Shown here: piece after piece, positions 1 to 9,400 of the stretch
How the letters are laid out: every line of letters starts with the position of its first letter
Numbering within the stretch: the first letter of the stretch is position 1
NCBI GenBank assembly: GCA_963785065.1
Contig: CAWATX010000002.1
Location: 868,001-932,000 of the forward strand
Direction of reading: 5' to 3'
Length of the DNA: 64,000 bases
Source of the DNA: CAVSRC01 sp963785065
Lineage (GTDB): Bacteria > Pseudomonadota > Alphaproteobacteria > Rhizobiales > Kaistiaceae
Position numbers and translations under genes: made by a program
Notes under the pieces: model-generated
What the model was told of the DNA's origin: nothing
Database searches by the model: none
The model's input: the letters and a program-made list of their open reading frames with translations, nothing else

Positions 1-2
1 CC

Positions 3-362
3 ACAGCACTCCCTGAAGCAATGACGATGGCCGCAGTCGCCCGCTGCCTGTTTGTCTCTCAAGGGCTGCTCTTCCCAAGCTCCAATCCTGTCGTCGCGCT
101 GCTACGCTTGTTGCTTGCGCCGATCGTCGCGGACTCAAGGATGATGGAAGATGCCATTCGCTCCTCCAGCCACAGGTGGACCATTGTTCGTCCGCCTCGT
201 CTTACAAACAAAGGGAAGGCGCGCGGCTATCGAGTCACGAACGGCCGCCGACCCGCAGGCAGTTGGGCCATGGATCGAGTCGATCTGGCCGAATTTCTTC
301 TCGACGAAACGGAGACGGCCAAGTTTCCGAACGCGATCGTCGGCATCGGGCCCTCATCCTGA
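3..362 (+). CDS. NAD(P)-binding (NmrA/SDR-like) protein, C-terminal part, cut by the window edge
   Basis: The frame is open from the first bases of the window to a TGA at 360-362, so the gene begins to the left. The readable ~119 residues carry the late segment typical of NmrA-like NAD(P)H-binding proteins: a helix ending DSRMMEDAIRSS, then WTIVRPPRL and a DRVDLAEFLLDE segment, which in this family follow the Rossmann fold and help shape the substrate pocket. An internal ATG at 21 is unlikely to be the true start because similarity begins just after it and the frame is open upstream. It converges on the sdh genes. Substrate unknown. It could be a remnant, since nothing upstream is visible. 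Confidence 0.5.
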   Translation, partial: TALPEAMTMAAVARCLFVSQGLLFPSSNPVVALLRLLLAPIVADSRMMEDAIRSSSHRWTIVRPPRLTNKGKARGYRVTNGRRPAGSWAMDRVDLAEFLLDETETAKFPNAIVGIGPSS

Positions 363-380
363 TACGATCAGCGCGACAGG

Positions 381-406
381 AAAAGTGACCATCGCTCGAG
401 ATGGTC
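381..406 (-). terminator. Possible rho-independent terminator after sdhA
   Basis: Read on the minus strand, a 7-bp perfect stem (GACCATC / GATGGTC) with a 6-nt loop lies about 50 nt beyond the sdhA stop and is followed by ACTTTTCC. The T-run is short and interrupted, so the call is tentative. It could also serve the convergent gene that ends at 362. Confidence 0.4.
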
Positions 407-455
407 GAGCCTATTTCCATTCGCTCCATGGCCGCGCGCTTGTGCGAAGGCCGCC

Positions 456-2279
456 TCAGTACACCCGCGCCTTGGGCTCGATGTACTGGATGTCGTTGGT
501 GAGCGTGTAGGCGTGCACCGGCCGCTCGTCGAGGCGGACGGTCTTCGCCTCCGGGTCGATGAACGACAGCGTGTGCTTCATCCAGTTCTTGTCGTCGCGG
601 TCGGGAAAGTCTTCGCGCGCGTGCGCGCCGCGCGATTCCTTGCGGTTCTCAGCCGAATCCATGGTGACGACCGCCTGCACGATGAGGTTGTCGTATTCCA
701 GCGTCTCGATCAGGTCCGAGTTCCAGATGAGTGAGCGGTCGCTGATGGCGACGTCCTCGCTACCGGCCCACACCTCGTGGATGCGCTCGTGACCTTCGGC
801 CAGCACCTCGCCGGTGCGGAAGACGGCGCAGTTGTCCTGCATCACCTTCTGCATGCGGCGGCGCAGCTCCGCCGTCGGCGTGCCGCCCTTGGCGTTCAGC
901 CGCCGGTCGAGGCGGGCAACCGAGGCTTCGCCCGCCCCCTTGGGCAGGTCGCGGTGGCGCGTATTCTGCTCGATCGTCTCGCGGCACCGGTGGGCCGCGG
1001 CCCGCCCGAAAACCACCAGGTCAATCAATGAGTTGGAGCCCAGACGATTGGCCCCGTGGACCGACACGCAGGCCGCCTCGCCGACCGCCATCAGGCCCGG
1101 CACCACAGCGTCGGGATCGCCGTCGACCTTGGTCAGCACCTCGCCGTGATAGTTCGTCGGCACGCCGCCCATATTGTAATGGACCGTCGGCAGAACCGGG
1201 ATCGGCTCCCGGGTGACATCGACATTGGCGAAGATGCGCGCCGATTCGGCGATGCCCGGCAGCCGCTCGTGGATCACATTCGGGTCGAGATGCGACAGGT
1301 GCAGGAAGATGTGGTCCTTTTCCGGCCCGACACCCCGCCCCTCGCGGATCTCGATGGTCATCGAGCGCGAAACCACGTCGCGCGAGGCGAGGTCCTTGGC
1401 ATGCGGCGCGTAACGCTCCATGAAGCGCTCGCCTTCCGAATTGGTGAGATAGCCACCCTCGCCGCGCACGCCCTCGGTGATCAGCACCCCGGCGCCATAG
1501 ACGCCGGTCGGGTGGAATTGCACGAATTCCATGTCCTGCAGCGCCAGCCCGGCCCGCAGCACCATGCCGTTGCCGTCGCCCGTCTGGGTGTGGGCGCCAG
1601 TGCAGGTGGCATAGATGCGGCCGTAGCCGCCGGTGGCCAGAATCGTCTTGTGGGCACGGAAGCGATGCAGCGTGCCGTCTTCCAGGCAGAGCGCGATGAC
1701 GCCCCGGCAGGCCCCGTCCTCCATGATCAGGTCGAGGGCGAAATACTCGATGAAGAACTCTGCCGAATGCTTGAGTGACTGCCCGTAGAGCGTATGCAGC
1801 ATGGCATGGCCGGTGCGGTCGGCGGCCGCGCAGGTGCGCTGTGCGATGCCCTCGCCAAAATGGGTGGTCATGCCGCCGAACGGGCGCTGATAGATCTTGC
1901 CGTCCTCGGTGCGCGAGAAGGGCAGGCCGTAATGGTCGAGTTCGTAGACCGCCGCCGGCGCCTCGCGCACGAGATATTCGATGGCGTCCTGATCGCCGAG
2001 CCAGTCCGATCCCTTGACGGTATCGTACATGTGCCAGCGCCAGTCGTCCTCGCCCATATTGCCGAGCGAGGCGGCGATGCCGCCCTGCGCCGCCACAGTA
2101 TGCGAGCGGGTCGGGAAGACCTTTGTGATGTTGGCGGTCTTGAGGCCGGCCTCGCTGGCGCCGAGCGTGGCGCGCAGACCGGCGCCACCGGCGCCGACGA
2201 CAACCACGTCATAGGTGTGGTCTGTGATGGGATAGGCCCTGCCGTTCACGGCCGGCGCACCGTTGCTGGTGTCAGCCAT
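456..2279 (-). CDS. sdhA: Succinate dehydrogenase flavoprotein subunit
   Basis: Catalytic flavoprotein of complex II, oxidising succinate to fumarate in the TCA cycle and passing electrons to the iron-sulfur subunit. At 607 residues it has normal family length. Visible landmarks are the FAD-binding GAGGAG glycine loop near residues 29-34, the TRSHTVAAQGG segment whose histidine (about residue 60) carries covalent FAD in this family, the HPTG and TEGVRGEGG catalytic region, and the HGANRLGSNSL motif. It overlaps the end of sdhD by 8 bp, showing a tight sdhC-sdhD-sdhA operon. The oddity is downstream: sdhB, which normally follows directly, is absent from this window and an unrelated convergent gene ends 93 bp away. 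Confidence 0.97.
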   Translation of the reverse strand: MADTSNGAPAVNGRAYPITDHTYDVVVVGAGGAGLRATLGASEAGLKTANITKVFPTRSHTVAAQGGIAASLGNMGEDDWRWHMYDTVKGSDWLGDQDAIEYLVREAPAAVYELDHYGLPFSRTEDGKIYQRPFGGMTTHFGEGIAQRTCAAADRTGHAMLHTLYGQSLKHSAEFFIEYFALDLIMEDGACRGVIALCLEDGTLHRFRAHKTILATGGYGRIYATCTGAHTQTGDGNGMVLRAGLALQDMEFVQFHPTGVYGAGVLITEGVRGEGGYLTNSEGERFMERYAPHAKDLASRDVVSRSMTIEIREGRGVGPEKDHIFLHLSHLDPNVIHERLPGIAESARIFANVDVTREPIPVLPTVHYNMGGVPTNYHGEVLTKVDGDPDAVVPGLMAVGEAACVSVHGANRLGSNSLIDLVVFGRAAAHRCRETIEQNTRHRDLPKGAGEASVARLDRRLNAKGGTPTAELRRRMQKVMQDNCAVFRTGEVLAEGHERIHEVWAGSEDVAISDRSLIWNSDLIETLEYDNLIVQAVVTMDSAENRKESRGAHAREDFPDRDDKNWMKHTLSFIDPEAKTVRLDERPVHAYTLTNDIQYIEPKARVY

Positions 2280-2667
2280 GAGGTGGCGGACCTCCGAGAG
2301 CGATCATGACGATGGCGGTCAGCCCGACCGCGGCGATGGCGAAGGAGAAGAAGGTGTTGGCAGTGAGGCACAGCACCTTCAGCACTGCGCCGTGGATGTA
2401 GTCCTCGATGATGATCTGCGCGCCGATATGCATATGGATGACGGTGGCGACGATAAGCAGCGCCAGCGTCGCGGCGATCAGCGGCATGTGCAGAACGGCA
2501 ATCACCTGGTCGTGCGGCCGGCCGACGGTCGCCATCAGGATGCCGATGAAGAAGACGACGAGGATGGTGGTGGCGGCGCCGGTCAGGCGCTGGCGCCAGA
2601 AATCCCCGGTGCCGTCGCGGGCGGAGCCGAAGTGGAGCACACGGCGGAGCGGCGTCTGCATGCTCAT
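2272..2667 (-). CDS. sdhD: Succinate dehydrogenase membrane anchor subunit
   Basis: Membrane anchor of complex II that, with SdhC, binds heme b and ubiquinone. The 131 residues show three hydrophobic helices (ILVVFFIGILMATV, LIAATLALLIVATVIHMHIG, and a C-terminal AIAAVGLTAIVMIAL). The IHMHIGAQIIIEDYIH segment holds the histidine and the conserved D-Y pair expected near the quinone site. I chose the ATG at 2667 because it overlaps the sdhC stop in an ATGA arrangement, giving translational coupling. A longer reading of the same frame to 3168 runs through sdhC and is not real. Confidence 0.92.
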   Translation of the reverse strand: MSMQTPLRRVLHFGSARDGTGDFWRQRLTGAATTILVVFFIGILMATVGRPHDQVIAVLHMPLIAATLALLIVATVIHMHIGAQIIIEDYIHGAVLKVLCLTANTFFSFAIAAVGLTAIVMIALGGPPPHG

Positions 2668-3056
2668 CGCAGCACCAGCCCGATGACCCACACGATCACG
2701 GTCAGCGCGACCGAGCCGATGAGCGTCGCCCATGCCAGGTTGTCCCGCGCCGGCTTGTCGTAGCCGATGCCGAAATCCCAGATGAAGTGGCGAATGCCGC
2801 CGAGCATGTGGTGGATCAACGCCCAGGTGAAGCAGAACAGCACGATGAGCCCGAGCCACGAGCCGAGCACCGCGTTGGCGAAATCGAAGGCGCGCGGGCC
2901 GCTGGCGGTCGCCGCCAGCCACCAGACCAGAAGGACCATGCCCGCATAGAGCCCGAAACCGGTGACCCGGTGGGCGACCGACATCGCCATGGTGATCGGC
3001 CAGCGATAAATCTGCAGGTGCGGCGAAAGCGGGCGATTCGCCTGAATGTTCGACAT
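2664..3056 (-). CDS. sdhC: Succinate dehydrogenase cytochrome b556 subunit
   Basis: Cytochrome b subunit of complex II. The 130 residues carry the family signatures RPLSPHLQIYRWPITMAMSV near the N-terminus and HHMLGGIRHFIWDFG in the middle, the latter with the histidines used for heme ligation. Three transmembrane segments are evident (about residues 30-50, 68-88 and 108-128). It is the first gene of the sdhCDA operon, and its stop overlaps the sdhD start by 4 bp. Between its start and the divergent gene at 3208 lie about 150 bp that should hold both promoters. Confidence 0.96.
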   Translation of the reverse strand: MSNIQANRPLSPHLQIYRWPITMAMSVAHRVTGFGLYAGMVLLVWWLAATASGPRAFDFANAVLGSWLGLIVLFCFTWALIHHMLGGIRHFIWDFGIGYDKPARDNLAWATLIGSVALTVIVWVIGLVLR

Positions 3057-3207
3057 GCGCTGTTGGTCCGGAGATGCGGCTGAAACGCCGTTCGTTTCTA
3101 GCCCCTGCGCGACGGCAGGTCAAAAGCGAAGACGCCCCGCCCGGCGCCCGGCCGGGACAGGTGCCCACATCGATGATAGTCTTTTGGCGGGAGGGAAGGC
3201 CCCGGCC

Positions 3208-3759
3208 ATGGACAGGGTCTATAGCGGTCGCGCCGTCGGCGCGCTGGTCTATCTGCCGCTCGGCCTCTACTGCCTGGCGATCATCATCTTTGCGCCGTTC
3301 TGGATCCCCGATCCGCTGTGGTTCGTCGTCCTGGTCGATCTGCCGTTTTGCTGCGTCACCCTGCTGGTCCTCGCCAACGGCTACGCCGCCTGGGCGAGCC
3401 TGATCCGCATCCGCGACGAGGGGCTAACGGTCCACGCGCCGCAATGGCGCGGCACGCCGCTTCCGCCGGTGACCCGGCTGGAGGTGCCGTGGGCCGCGGT
3501 GAAGGCCGTCCGCCATCGCGTCGAGACCTATCGGCTGCCGCTTTTGGCGCACTTTCCGGTCCCCGTCTACGCCATCGACACCGAGGCCGGCCGGGTCGTC
3601 TTCGGCGGCCGCTACGGCTTGCACCTCGACCAGGCGCTGCGCGCCGTCGCCGCCATGGCGGGCGTGCCAATCAGCGACGAGGGCGAGGTCGCCGCCGACC
3701 TTTTCGCATCGCTCGGCGGCCACCCGCCGGACTGGGCGCCCCTGCCGCGGCAAGATTGA
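3208..3759 (+). CDS. Small membrane protein of unknown function
   Basis: A 183-residue protein with two hydrophobic helices near the N-terminus (ALVYLPLGLYCLAIIIFAPFW and LWFVVLVDLPFCCVTLLVLA), followed by a soluble part of about 120 residues rich in beta-type sequence (VPWAAVKAVRHRVETY, VPVYAIDTEAGRVVFGGRYG). The layout resembles membrane-anchored PH-like domain proteins, but I recognise no definite family. I chose the ATG at 3208 because a GGGAGGGAAGG ribosome-binding stretch lies just upstream and the hydrophobic region starts soon after. The longer reading to 3046 would enter the sdhC promoter. It is divergent from sdhC and followed by tRNA-Thr. Confidence 0.7.
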   Translation: MDRVYSGRAVGALVYLPLGLYCLAIIIFAPFWIPDPLWFVVLVDLPFCCVTLLVLANGYAAWASLIRIRDEGLTVHAPQWRGTPLPPVTRLEVPWAAVKAVRHRVETYRLPLLAHFPVPVYAIDTEAGRVVFGGRYGLHLDQALRAVAAMAGVPISDEGEVAADLFASLGGHPPDWAPLPRQD

Positions 3760-3861
3760 GCCCTTGGCCGGGCCGGCCGCCCCAGCGGCCCGGCCCCGCT
3801 TGCGCACTTGAACCGGCCGGTTTCCAAGGCTATCAGTGCGCCATCTGGCAATGCCCAAGTC

Positions 3862-3937
3862 GCCGCAATAGCTCAGTTGGTAGAGCATCGCATTCGTAAT
3901 GCGGGGGTCGGGGGTTCGAGTCCCTCTTGCGGCACCA
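3862..3937 (+). tRNA. tRNA-Thr (anticodon CGT)
   Basis: A full cloverleaf can be drawn: acceptor GCCGCAA pairs with TTGCGGC, D arm GCTC..GAGC, anticodon arm with loop TTCGTAA (anticodon CGT, reading ACG), and T arm with TTCGAGT. An encoded CCA follows the discriminator A. Decayed phage genes begin about 210 bp downstream, so this tRNA is a candidate attachment site for the former prophage. I did not find a second copy of its 3' end further right. Confidence 0.97.
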
Positions 3938-4149
3938 ATACCCATCCAGACCAATCCCCGAGTTGCCGACAACTAGCGCTCAAACGGCGCAGCATTTGGC
4001 TCTTCCGGGCCGCGGCTCTGACGATCAGACAAGCCCAATCACGCCGCTCGGTCCTTCTTTTCTACAGATGTTCTCCAAGGCTCGGGACTTCGCCATTTGA
4101 TACCCGAGGTTTAAAATGGCACAAAACATAGGTTTTCGGGGGGCACCGA

Positions 4150-4430
4150 GATCCTGAAGTTCGCGTCCGTCTCGCTCGCCAATGTCAAGGCATTCGGTTC
4201 ACCGACGAACTGGACGCGCTGCTCGAGGAAGGGCTCGACGACTGGGAAGGCGGCCTTGAGCCGCTCGTGAAGCCGCCCTCTTCGAGGGCGCCTCGAGCTA
4301 CGACGCGCTCCTGGCCGGCCTCGACCAGGTGATCGCCCGCATGGACCCAGGCCCGTTCGCCGAGCGCCTCGCCAGGCTCACCATGAAGGCGCGCGGGCTT
4401 GGCGACCTGGGCGACCAGGGCAATGGCTGA
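4150..4430 (+). pseudogene. Mu-like portal protein (DUF935/gp29), C-terminal remnant with frameshifts
   Basis: Reading several frames reconstructs the tail of a Mu-type portal protein. One frame gives FTDELDALLEEGLDDW and LEPLVKP. After about 4275 a different frame continues as ALFEGASSYDALLAGL and then FAERLARLTMKARGLG to the TGA at 4428-4430. Portal proteins form the dodecameric ring through which DNA enters the head. The rest of the gene is missing, and a further frame change near 4190 separates an unassigned EILKFASVSLANVKAFGS piece. The stop overlaps the start of the head gene in an ATGGCTGA arrangement, the usual gp29-gp30 coupling. Clearly non-functional. Confidence 0.6.
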
Positions 4431-5663
4431 CGAGCTCTTCAAGACGGCGCCCGAGGAGGTCGTCCGGTACTTCCGGTCCAAGAGTGACCGGCCGGCCTTC
4501 GACTGGCGCGACGTTGCGCCCGAGGAGCACGCCTACGCCTACACGGTCGCGAAGGCGACCAGCCAGTGCATCCTTGCCGACATCCGCGCGGCGATGGACG
4601 ACGCCATCGTCAACCAAGTCCCCTTCAAGGAGTTCGCGGCCAAGCTTCAGCCGACCCTCGAAGCGAAAGGCTGGTGGGGCCGCAAGCTCGTCCACGACCC
4701 CAGGGACGGCAAATACAAGCTCGCCCAGCTCGGCAGTCCGCGTCGGCTGCGCACCATCTACTGGGCCAACATCCGCACCGCCCACGCCGCCGGCGAATGG
4801 CAGTGCACCCAGCGCAACAAGGCCTTCCTTCCGTTCCTGGTCTATACGCTCTCGGTCTCCGAGAAGCGGCGGCCAGAACATCTCGGCTGGGTCGGCACCA
4901 TTCTGCCGGTCGACGATCCCTGGTGGAGTTCGCACTACCCGCCGAACGGCTGGGGCTGCAAATGCGGCGTCCACCAGATCCGCCGGAGAGAGGCCGCAGG
5001 CCGCGGCTACGATCCCAACGGGGCCCGCCGGAGGAGCTGCGCGCCTGGCGTAGCAAGCGCACCGGCGAGACGATGATGGTACCGCGCGGCATCGACCCCG
5101 GCTGGCAGACCAACCCCGGCCGCACGCGCGGGAAGATGATGTCGGAGGTGATGTCGGGCCGGCTCGCCGACATGCCGATCGGCGCCCGCCCCGCGGCCGT
5201 CGCCGATCTCGTCGCCTCCCCGGCCCTCGATCGCTTCGTCGACAATGCCGTCGCCACCGGCGCCAGACGTGCGCAGATCGCCGAGGAGCTGCGCCAGGCG
5301 GGCAAGGAAGTCAGCGCGGCTGTGCTCGACGACCAGGCGCCCTACAGTTTCACGAGCTTCCCGGTGGCGGTCGCACCGGAGCGGTTCGGCGAGGATCGCC
5401 TGCCGGTCGTGATCGATGGAGCCGCGATCGGCGAGGTGGCCTACGGGCGACCGAAACCGGACCGCAATCTCCTCACCGGGGTCGCCGAGGCGCTACTTAG
5501 TGGCAACGTCAAGCGCGAGGGCAACGTGGTCAAGGTGTTCGACGCGGCCTCGCGGCTGTTTCTGGAGATGGAGCGGGCACCCGCGGCTTGGCGCATCGGC
5601 AAAGCGTTTAGAGCAAGAGCGGGGTATTTCGACAAGCGGGCGGGCGCGGAATTTCTAGGGTAG
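4423..5663 (+). pseudogene. Phage head morphogenesis protein (Mu gpF/gp30-like), frameshifted
   Basis: The first 200 residues match Mu F-like minor head proteins: RRLRTIYWANIRTAHAAGEW, then HYPPNGWGCKCGVHQI, the cysteine-containing signature of this family. Near 5030 the frame breaks. The first frame runs into low-complexity arginines and stops at 5076. A second frame continues smoothly with GPPEELRAWRSKRTGE and GIDPGWQTNPGRTRG, then about 190 more residues to the TAG at 5661-5663. A single lost base explains this. The expected length without the shift is about 410 residues. In phage Mu the protein is needed for head assembly; here it marks a dead prophage. Confidence 0.75.
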
Positions 5664-5768
5664 CGCGATGAAATCTGTCGAGGGCAGTGATGACCGGAGC
5701 GCGCCGGGAAAAGGCATTCACATCCTCGTCTGTGAAGGTCGTATCTAGCCGGTCATCATCCTCACGGC

Positions 5769-6269
5769 CTACGGCCTCACGCTCAGCTTTCCGCCAGGTG
5801 AACTCTGCCTCACCAGCTCCAAAACCGCCGTGGAGAGCTTGTCTGCGGCGCGCCATGCCCGAAATAGCTGACCGTGCAGTTCTTCCAAGTCCCCTATCAT
5901 TTCGGTGCGGCCCTCCTCGGTCTGAATCCTGAAGTCGTGCCGTTCGAAGAAGCCATGGGCTAGGCGGCTTCGGGATTCGAGCGCGGACAAAAAGAGAGCC
6001 TGCAAATCCCCGTCAATTTCGATGTATTGCCTGAGATCATTCAACAAACGCCCAAGAGTGCTGCGGTCAATTAGGTCGAGTGCCTCTCGCGCTGCGGCAC
6101 CATCGGGGATGACGTGCCAATCATTCTCGAGACCGCGCAGCCCCAGCAGCAAAGTGCCCAAATCCGTCTCAAAGAGCTGGGCCGCTTCCGCCGCAATGCC
6201 GTACTTCGCGTAGAGCTCATGGCGATCCGCCATGCCTTCGTATTCGATAGAGAGTTGCGAGTCGCTCAT
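5769..6269 (-). CDS. Possible HEPN-like protein next to the Hachiman helicase
   Basis: A 166-residue, mostly helical soluble protein. Near residue 100 it has ALESRSRLAHGFFERH, which fits the R-x4-H pattern of HEPN domains. Many HEPN proteins are RNases or antitoxin partners in defence and toxin-antitoxin loci. The usual asparagine after the arginine is serine here, so catalytic activity is uncertain. I prefer the ATG at 6269 to the one at 6287 because conserved-looking sequence (MSDSQLSIEYEGMADRHELY) starts there. It lies 188 bp beyond the hamB stop on the same strand and could be an accessory gene or an independent neighbour. Family assignment is by motif only. Confidence 0.6.
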   Translation of the reverse strand: MSDSQLSIEYEGMADRHELYAKYGIAAEAAQLFETDLGTLLLGLRGLENDWHVIPDGAAAREALDLIDRSTLGRLLNDLRQYIEIDGDLQALFLSALESRSRLAHGFFERHDFRIQTEEGRTEMIGDLEELHGQLFRAWRAADKLSTAVLELVRQSSPGGKLSVRP

Positions 6270-6457
6270 CAGCGGCCACCCCTTCACTGACTCGGGTGTG
6301 GCTGTGCTTGAGCATTCTCAAAACAGCTCGTACACCCGGCAACGTGCCAAATAGTATCCAACTTCGCATGCAATTTGCGCTACCTTCGCGTACGTTCTTG
6401 CTTCATCGAGAATCTATAGGGGAGTGCGAGGACGACCTGCGGCCGTACCTCATCCCG

Positions 6458-9400
6458 TCACGACCCGGACAAATCGGCCGGCCCCATATAGGCGATGTCG
6501 ATGCGGCCAGCGTCCTGGGCTACCTGCGCGCGAAGCAGTCCGGCTCTTCCAGGATTCAGCGCGGCCTTTACGGTGCCTAGCGGCGCCCCGTCCGCCGCGA
6601 GTACGCGCGGCTGGCCGGTCCAATGATGAATCTGAACGGGAGTGCCTGGAGGTGGTGGCGCTCCCAACCAGTCTACATCCGCCCAGTAGTGGCGATCCGC
6701 CCAGGTGAGGCTTTCGCGCGGCGTGAAGCTCCGCGTGAAATCCATCCACATCGCCTTAGTTTCCGCTGTCGGCCAATCCGGCTGCGTACTCCACGCCGCG
6801 ACGGCTTCTGAACCAAGCCATCGCCGAAGCTCCCAACCCGTTTCAAAAGTCGCGCCGGTGTCAAAGACGGCCTTGACGGCGGCGATCCTCGAGTTGAAGC
6901 CAGCTTGGATAAGGATCGACGCCGAGCGGTTCAGCGTACCGGTTTCGACGGCAGGAACGGCGAGGCTAAGCGCGAAGTCTTCAAGGCGAGCGTCTAGGAC
7001 GCCGACCGTATCGCCAGTCGCAGCCGCCCGAACGCGGATCGCCTCCATGGCCCAGGGGAGACGATAGACAAGCCCTCCTTCAACAAACCGAAGCGTGTCC
7101 GATTCCTGCCCGGCGGCAATACCGGCAAGAGGTTGGCCCAGGAGCCAGACGCGCAGAATGTCTCGCCAGTTTGAGGGGAGGACGTCCGGAGTGAAGGGAT
7201 AGAATGCGAAGACAATTTCGGCCAAACTTGTGATTGCGGCAATTGCCCCCTCGGTATCGCCTTCGAGAATCTCTCCATTCGCCTGGACCAGGAGAAGGTT
7301 GACCTCCGTCGCCACCTCGTCGAGCGCATGCCCGGTTGTCAGTCCCACTCCCGCCAGGAAATATCCTCGCCGGCGTGCAGCAGTAGACCGGTCCCAGATG
7401 AATCGACTGCGGGATACCAAGCCTGTCTTGAGCACTTGTTGTACCTTCTCGTTATGACGCAGAAGACGCCGGTGCCAGAGAGAAGACTGAAGGATGTCAT
7501 CAAGCGCTGTCTCGATACCCTCAATGTGAACATCGTTCTCGCCAATGAGGCTGAGGATGGCCGTATCAAGCGTTGAAAGATACCGCTCCCAGTCCGCCAA
7601 TGCGTGCTCACGATCCTCCGGTTGCTCGCCGGCAATTTCAGGGAAGGTCCAGGCCGCAGCATTGTTGACGACATAGTCAACAAGTCGATCAAGATCGCCG
7701 CCAATACCCGCACTCATACGCGACAGCAACGTTACGACCAGCCGAACCAAACCGCTTTCCATCTCACGCGCACCGTGATCCGCTATGAGCTGCTCCCAGT
7801 TGCGCCGCTTCTTCGCGACCTCGCCAAACATAGGGAAGAGCACCATTCCCTCGACGTCGACATAGGCACGGCCAGCTCGCCCAATGACGTTCTTGAATTC
7901 AGAGATATCGATCCTTTCACCATTTCGGTGGAGCGAATACATGATCACAGCGGTAGCGGACAGGTTTAGGCCCTGCGCCAATGTCGGCGACGAAATCGTG
8001 ACTTTCAGCACGCCTTCGCGCAGCAGGCGTTCAACCTCTTTGCGATAAGCCGTGGGCAGCGCGCCGTGGTGCAACGCTATCCCCAGGCGCAGGCAATCGA
8101 GGATGGGGCTCTGCGGACCCAGCCATTCCTCGCCAAGCGCGACCGCGGTGTCCAGAACACGGGGATCGCCATCAAATAGCGAGCGCAGTGCCCCCCGCTC
8201 GTGAAGATCTACTATTGCGTCTGCGAATGGCTCTACGCTTCGCCGCTCGGGGCAGAAGATCAAGACGGTCTGGCCGTCCTCCACGAGCCGCCAAGCGGTT
8301 GCCAAACACAGTTCGCGTTGATCGTCAGGAAACAACCGGGTTCGGCGCCGCTTGGGTGGTATCCATTTTGGTGGTGCAGACCCAATGAGGAAACGCTGAA
8401 CCCAGGGACGTTCGTCACCGATGCGAAGGTTCAACCGCGCCGTGCCGGACATCCAGACGACTTCACCGAATCGCAATCTGGTCGGACGCCAATCGCTCTT
8501 GACCAAGCCGCCAGGATGGTCTCGCCGAAGCCACGCCGCGAAATCGTTGACTTGATCACCGTCAGGCAAGATCGCCGATAGACATACGATGCGCCGGCTA
8601 TGGGCGTCGGGACGACGTAAAAGCCTCTGGATCTGTACCTCATATCGGACCTCGCGTTCATCGAGGCCGATCATGTGCCCCTCGTCGAAAACAAGGAGGC
8701 CGACATCATCCAGAAGGGACGGATCATTGCGCAGAGCGAAGTCGAGCTTCTCCGGTGTAGCTACCACAATGTCCCGTAACCGGATCGCGTCCTCGTCGAA
8801 ACCGCTTACTCCAATGCTGCCGTAGAGCGCCGATATTGTTTTTCCCAGGGGCCCGAAGGTCTTCAGCAAAGTTGTCTCGGTCTGAGCAGAGAGAGCTCTC
8901 AACGGAGTGACAAAGACTACCCGTCTACCGCCGGCCAGGCAGCGCAAGATGCACAGCTCCGCAATACGGGTCTTGCCGGCACTTGTGGGCAGCGAAACCA
9001 CCAGATCATCGGACTGATCGACAACACGCGATGCGGCTTCGAGCTGCGACGGCCACAAATCAACCTCCGCTCTAGGGCGTCGCTGAAGCAGGGAAATAAA
9101 TAGTTCACGAAGTCGCGGCCAGTCCGCTGCTTCGCCGCCGGCCGGCTGGCGAGGCAATCTCTCGTAAAAGGTATTTGACCAAAGGTCCGACATGAGGTGG
9201 ATCGCGACGCGATGCGCCCACCATTGCGGCAGGATGTTTAGCTCGCCGCAAATAGAGATGCTCGTTCGAAGCCGCTCTAGCGCCTGATCGACGAGCCGCC
9301 GCTCGCCTCGCTCTATGGCGAGCAGGAACAAGGACATTGCGGCCAAGAAAGCGTCGGTCAGGGCCGCATCAAGGCCGTCAAATAGGAAGTCTCTAGTGCC

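Noticed and set aside
3938..4149. Attachment-site repeat of tRNA-Thr downstream
   Set aside because: I looked for a second copy of the tRNA 3' end to the right and did not find it, so integration at this tRNA remains a suggestion only.
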